NCBI GenBank assembly: GCA_963971305.1
Contig: OZ020308.1
Span: 27,371,275 to 27,435,274 of the forward strand
Source of the DNA: Arcuatula senhousia
Lineage: Eukaryota > Mollusca > Bivalvia > Mytilida > Mytilidae
Reading direction: 5' to 3'
Length of the DNA stretch: 64,000 nucleotides
Positions 58,684 to 64,000 of the stretch are shown here, in pieces. The position numbers and the translations under genes are program-made. The stretch's first letter is position 1. Each line of letters opens with the position of its first letter. Under the pieces are notes generated by a model. That model saw only the letters and a program-made list of their open reading frames with translations. It did no database searches and was not told where the DNA came from.

Positions 58684-60891
58684 GTAAGTACATGTATATA
58701 CAATGTCATGAATGTAATAACCTTATTATTTCAGAAAGAGGCCAGCATCGACTATTCAGAAGACCTATAAGTTTTAACTTTGTCAGTCTGTCTGTCAATT
58801 TTTGTGTGTGAATGCTGTATATACCTCCATAACTATAAGGAGTACAAATCTGTCAGAAATTTTGCATAGTGTGCTGTGCATTATTACCATTTGAGGATTC
58901 TCACATTAAAGTTTTTTGTAAATCTGTCCTATATTTTTTTTTAAATAAGTGTACTTAGAATATATTTGCCAATGGGCCCGGCCCATCTTGTCTTTATCAA
59001 CATACTACATCTAAGCATTATTGCCAAAAGATAAAAAAATTTAAAGAAATGATAGCAAGACTAAACCTTTGTGGTCGGTTTTTAGAATAGTAAAGAACAT
59101 TATCACTAACTTTATTATGCATACATTTGTCAGAGTACCATATAAAATAAATAACAAAAATACTAGTCCTTGCATTTATGTACATGTATGTACAAATGAA
59201 TGATACATGTATATGCAGATATGTTTGATCAGAGAAGATGTTCAAGAGCATTGATAAATTTATTACTATTATATATAATTAACTAAGAAAAAATTACCAC
59301 ATGTATATTACCATACATAGTACAATTGCTTAAAAGAAAGATAAATTGAAATAGCATTATAATCTGGGAGCATACATGTACATGTATTTGGCATTACTTG
59401 CATTTTCATAAAAACCTCTGAACATAAGTTTTGCATGTATCGAAAGAAATATAAACACCATTGCATTATAGAATGCATACATGCCAGGGAGAAAATTGGC
59501 GGAAAAAGTTACCAGTCCTGAATTGAAATTCTACAAGTTTTTACTATATATCCAGTCAAAGTTTCATGGATTTTGGCCAGCCCTGCTAAAAGGTTGCCAG
59601 TCTTAGGCTGGCAGTCAGGCTATTATTTCCAACTCAGATACATGCATACATATTGTTTTATTGCTTTTAATTTTTTTTCCGTTATTTTTAATAAGTACCT
59701 GTAGTTATATATGTTACATGTATATGACCTTAACAGTGTAAACAATAAAGTTACAAAGTTTGTTGATTAAAACATGATAAAGTAGTATTTGGTGTATAAT
59801 ATGTAAACAAAAAATCTACCATTTCATTACGTTTTAACTCACTTTTTCCATTATAAACTGGTATTAATTCAACTGTAGATGGTGTTTTGCCTTGATTGGT
59901 TAATCCTTTTTTTGCCATTTTTTTAGGAAAATTCAAAACTTTTTTGTTTCACATATTATATCCCTACACGTGGTTCAACAATCATTTAATTCTGCTTATC
60001 TGGTGGGGCTCTCAAAAGGGGGAATGTCCAGATAAAAATTAAAATTATCAGTAGTTGATAAATTACAATGTTTGATAGTATTTTAGTAGTTCTATTGAAC
60101 TTGACTTTTAATTTTAAATAGGTGACCCACTTGAGATTAATTTATCAACACCTTTTTTCTCCAATTTAAAAAAAAAGGATAAGATTATCTTAATTCAAAC
60201 TTAAACACAGGTACATGTATAAATTTATGAAATAAAGTAGATTCCATTTGTCAGAACTTTAAAAAAAGGTCTGTAAGACTGAACTACAAATACATAAATA
60301 TGCTCATAACCTCAAGTTTTCCCTGAGCTGAACCATTAAAAAATTAAAATTATTTGGAAACCCCACCTTTTCTTACCATAAGGCTTGCAATATATTTATT
60401 TTCCATAAAGCATACAGATGTGGGCATTTTGGGGGAAATGGCCTGCACTGTCAGTCTTAATCTGATTAATTTTAAAAAATATCAGTTTTAGATATTTCCA
60501 AATGAGTGCCATAGGTTAACTCAAAAGTTCAACTAAGAGAATTAGGTCACCTATATTTAGATAAAGAGCAAATTTAATTCTTGATAAAAATAACAACTTT
60601 GTATTCAATGTTGAACTCAATGGTTTTATGATAATTGACGAAATTTTGCCAAATAGATAATTTAAAAAAAAACACCATACATATAAATAAAATGTTATAG
60701 TGTACAGGATACATTTTTAACTGAAATTAAGGAATTAGAACATAGATGTCAGAAATGGCCATGTGTGCCTTGCACAACCAACTACTCAATTTGTTATCAT
60801 TTGTCTCATTTATACATGTATTTCTCAATTTTTATATCATACACCCAACAATTCCCCAAAAAATTGTTGTTACATTTTCTGAGGCATTGGC
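58684..60891 (+). other. NF1 intron 2, first part
   Basis: No exon or repeat family is recognised. Frames at 59018-59251 and 59751-59936 lack family features. Confidence 0.4.
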
Positions 60892-61001
60892 AGGGCTGTC
60901 AAGTTTTTATGAGCTGCATGCGTGCTGCCAAATTGCTGACTAGATGCGTGAGTCTAGATGCGTGAGAGACTCACGCGAGTTGCAGGACACTTGACAGGTC
61001 T
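60892..61001. mobile_element. Short TIR element (family D, copy 2)
   Basis: It begins AGGGCTGTCAAGTTTTT and ends ACTTGACAGGTCT. The inside carries TAGATGCGTGAG twice and a GTGAGAGACTCAC hairpin. It is related by its ends to 30328-30477. Confidence 0.6.
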
Positions 61002-61598
61002 GCATTGGTTCATGTACATGTGTAGATGTTTTTTGTCAAAGATTACTGAAACATGACATACTTTGTATTGATGTCTTACCATTAAATTGATGTCCTTCAA
61101 ATATGTATGCTAAAAATTAAAATGTACACAAACTTTGAAATCAGGGGTTCAAATTATCAATGGTCTAAGGTCCAGGACCTTCAGTTTTTTATTTAGGACC
61201 ATTGAAATTCTATTTACATAAGTTCTAGACCTGCATGTATTCTGTATTTATAGTAATTCCTATTGAGGACTTTTAAATACCATGCATCTAGGGGATTTTT
61301 AACCTAGAAATTCAAAAAGTCCTGGACCTTTTGCTTTCAAAAGTAAATTTGAACCCCTGGTAATTAATAACATTTAGTTTTAAAACTAATTGACCAATCT
61401 AAACACAGTAAACTTGTTACATAACCTAAAGGAGTAGAGCCACGAAGGCCCCAAATCGGCCCAAAAATTCAACTTTGATATACTTCCTTGTAATTGCTCC
61501 CTTGATGTTCATTATACTTCATATTTTATAAATTGCAGTATCTTTTGGTTTAATTGCTTATCAACAAAGAGGATAGTGAGCTAAAAATCAGTCTTTTT

Positions 61599-63598
61599 AG
61601 CTCACCTGGACCGAAGGTCCAGGTGAGCTATTACCATCACTTGGCGTCCGTCGTCGTCATCGTCGTCGTCGTCTGTCGTCGTCGTCGTCGTCTGTTAACA
61701 ATTTTTCAAAAATCTTCTCCTCTGAAACTACCAAACAGAATTTAATGAAACTTGGTATGAATGATCCTTAGGGTGTCCTGCACCAAACTTGTGTTTTGAT
61801 TTTTGATCCGTTAAAAAACATGGCCGCCGTTACTAAAAATAGACTAGGGGGGGTCAGACTACTGTTTTTGGCTTATAAATAAAAAAGTATAAGAGATAGA
61901 GGAAATCTGAGGCCACGCTACTGATTCAGCATCAAAAGCTCTACAAAAGTCTCCATTTGGTCAAAGTTGTCAGATGACCCCTTATAGGGGTTACGGCCCC
62001 TTGAAGGTGAAAAATAGCATTTTTTCATGTTTTTGGCCTACAGAATGAAAACTATTGCAGATAGAGATTAGCTGTTGCTTGCTTAAATGTTCAGCTCATT
62101 TAATTCTACAAAAGTCTCTATAGGGTCGAAGTTGTCAGATGACCCCTTATGGGGCTTACGGCCCCTTAAAAGTGAAAAATAGCCATTTTTCAAGTTTTTG
62201 GCCTACAGAATGAAAACTATTGCACATAGAGATTAGCTGTTGCTTACTTAAATGTTCAACTCATTTAGCTCTACAAAATTCTCCCTAGGGTCGAAGTTGT
62301 CAGATGACCCCTTATAGGGGTTACGGCCTCTGAAAAATAGCGATTTTTCATGTTTTTGTCCTACAGAATGAAAACTATTGCAGATAGAGATTAGCTGTTG
62401 CTTGCTTAAATGTTCAGCTCATTTAGCTCTACAAAATTTTCCATAGGGTCGAAGTTGTCAGATGACCCCTTATAGGGGTTACGGCCCCTGAAAAATAGCG
62501 ATTTTTCATGTTTTTGGCCTACAGAATGAAAACTATTGCAGATAGAGATTAGCTGTTGCTTGCTTAAATGTTCAGCTCATTTAGCTTTACAAAATTCTCC
62601 ATAGGGTCGAAGTTGTCAGATGACCCCTTATAGGGATTACCTCCCCTGAAAAATAGCGATTTTTCATGTTTTTGTCCTACAGAATGAAAACTATTGCAGA
62701 TAGAGATTAGCTGTTGCTTGCTTAAATGTTCAGCTCATTTAGCTCTACAAAATTCTCCATAGGGTCGAAGTTGTCAGATGAACCCTTATAGGGGTTACGG
62801 CCCCTGAAAAATAAAGATTTTTCATGTTTTTGGCCTACAGAATGAAAACTATTGCAGATAGAAGATTAGCTGTTGCTTGCTTAAATGTTCAGCTCATTTA
62901 GCTCTACGAAAGTCTCCATAGGGTCGAAGTTGTCAGATAACCCCTTATAGGGGTTACGGCCCTGAAAAATAGCGTTTTTTCATGTTTTTGGCCTACAGAA
63001 TGAAAACTGTTGCACATAGAGATTAGCTGTTGCTTGCTTAAATGTTCAGCTCATTTAGCTCTACAAAATTTTCCGTAGGGTCGAAGTTGTCAGATGACCC
63101 CTTATAGGGGTTAGGGCCCCTGAAAAATAGCGATTTTTCATGTTTTTGGCCTACAGAATGAAAACTATTGCAGATAGAGATTAGCTGTTGCTTGCTTAAA
63201 TGTTCAGCTCATTTAGCTCTACAAAATTCTCCATAGGGTCGAAGTTGTCAGGTGACCCCTTATAGGGGTTACGGCCTCTGAAAAAAGCGATTTTTCATGT
63301 TTTTGGCCTATACAGAATGAAAACTATTGCAGATAGAGATTAGCTGTTGCTTGCTTAAATGTTCAGCTCATTTAGCTCTACAAAAGTCTCCACAGGGTAG
63401 TAGTTGTCAGATGACTCCTTATAGGGGTTATGGCCCCTTATAGGTGAAAAATGGTGTTTTTGTCCTATAGAATGAAAACTATTGCAGGTAGAGAAAAGCT
63501 GTTGCTTGCCTAAATGTTCAGCTCATTTAGCTCTACAAAAGTATAGGGTCAACATCAAGACCAGGTGAGCGATTCAGACTCCTGGGAGCCTCTTGTTT
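61599..63598 (+). repeat. Family B dispersed element, full copy with ~10 internal 160-bp tandem units
   Basis: It opens with a perfect 14-bp hairpin AGCTCACCTGGACC-GAA-GGTCCAGGTGAGCT (61599-61629). A (GTC/GTT) trinucleotide tract, a unique head and about ten tandem units of ~158-160 bp follow. Each unit carries GAAAACTATTGCAGATAGAG, AGCTGTTGCTTGCTTAAATG and GTCAGATGACCCCTTATAGG. It ends CCAGGTGAGCGATTCAGACT then GGGAGCCTCTTG. There is no coding frame. It lies in NF1 intron 2. Confidence 0.85.
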
Positions 63599-64000
63599 TG
63601 TACAAAATCTTGTTTTTTGACATTTTTCATTGAATTTCATGTATAAATCGGTGAAAACGAAAATGGCCACACCCGTCGACCAAAATTATTTTGTGATAGA
63701 AATGTGTATTTTTATGTTATAAAATGATTATCAAAAAATTACGATGGTCGACGAATGTGGCCAATATTATTTTTGACAAAATGCGACGAGAAAACAGTGA
63801 AAATAGGCGAAAAATTAAGTATTGTATCATTTGTAGCGTGTTTGAAATGCCATGGCTAGACCTGTGATGTAGATATTTTGTTAAATCTTACATATATGAA
63901 GAGTTCAATTATACCTTAACTCATTTTGAATAAATTTACGAAGAGTTGAAGTAGTTTAAAAATTAGTAAAAATACCGGGCCGATTTGAGGCATTCGTGGC
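63599..64000. other. Window end, NF1 intron 2 continuing
   Basis: No feature is supported. A GTCGAC-containing pair (CCCGTCGACCAAAATTATTTT and ATGGTCGACGAATGTGGCCA) hints at a weak inverted arrangement. Confidence 0.35.

Noticed and set aside
61657..61695. GTC/GTT trinucleotide tract as a CRISPR-like or coding repeat
   Set aside because: It is a simple microsatellite within the family B element.

Overview
This is an intron-rich, AT-rich animal genomic window, most likely from a bivalve mollusc. The evidence is three animal-type spliced genes with GT-AG introns, a very dense load of short inverted-repeat elements, a Naiad-type Penelope-like retroelement whose reading frame carries several in-frame UGA codons (a trait reported for clam Naiads), and hammerhead-type motifs of the kind known from mollusc retroelements. 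The species cannot be fixed from the sequence. No bacterial genes, rRNA genes, confident tRNA genes or CRISPR arrays were seen.

Layout. 0-7 kb: old repeats, then a near-pristine Naiad element on the minus strand (2213-6759) with identical 412-bp pseudo-LTRs and one 1,034-codon frame interrupted only by five UGA codons. Four of these lie in the N-terminal Cys-rich/GIY-YIG part and one just before the reverse transcriptase core. 6.8-8.6 kb: two fold-back MITEs. 9.1-9.7 kb: a single-exon gene for a small protein with an LRAT/NlpC-P60-like His...Cys arrangement. 10.6-13.9 kb: a two-exon minus-strand gene for a CBM20 (starch/glycogen-binding) protein, with a reverse-transcriptase relic in its intron. 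14-20 kb: repeats, including a degenerate ~170-bp tandem array. 20.2-30.9 kb: a complete 11-exon minus-strand gene for a Spinster (SPNS) family lysolipid transporter of 526 aa. All its splice sites can be read and the frame closes exactly.

31-53 kb is a gene-poor mobile-element graveyard. It holds a fold-back element with a 10-bp target duplication, a LINE 3' end, a broken Penelope-like RT, a TTAA-flanked piggyBac-like element nested in another MITE (an uninterrupted relative in the same window gives the empty site), a 2.7-kb satellite of ~100-bp units, hammerhead-ribozyme-like motifs and a ~950-bp (GAAC/GAAG)n tract. 53.2-58.7 kb: the first two coding exons of the neurofibromin (NF1) orthologue on the plus strand, with intron 1 carrying a pogo/Tigger-like TIR element. 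The rest of NF1 lies beyond the window. 61.6-63.6 kb: a dispersed element beginning with a perfect 14-bp hairpin and holding about ten 160-bp tandem units.

The host genes are unlinked in function (membrane lipid transport, glycogen binding, Ras-GAP signalling). The most notable item is the Naiad: the young, intact frame with UGA at Cys-type positions points to a transposon that uses selenocysteine recoding. No canonical SECIS could be confirmed by eye.
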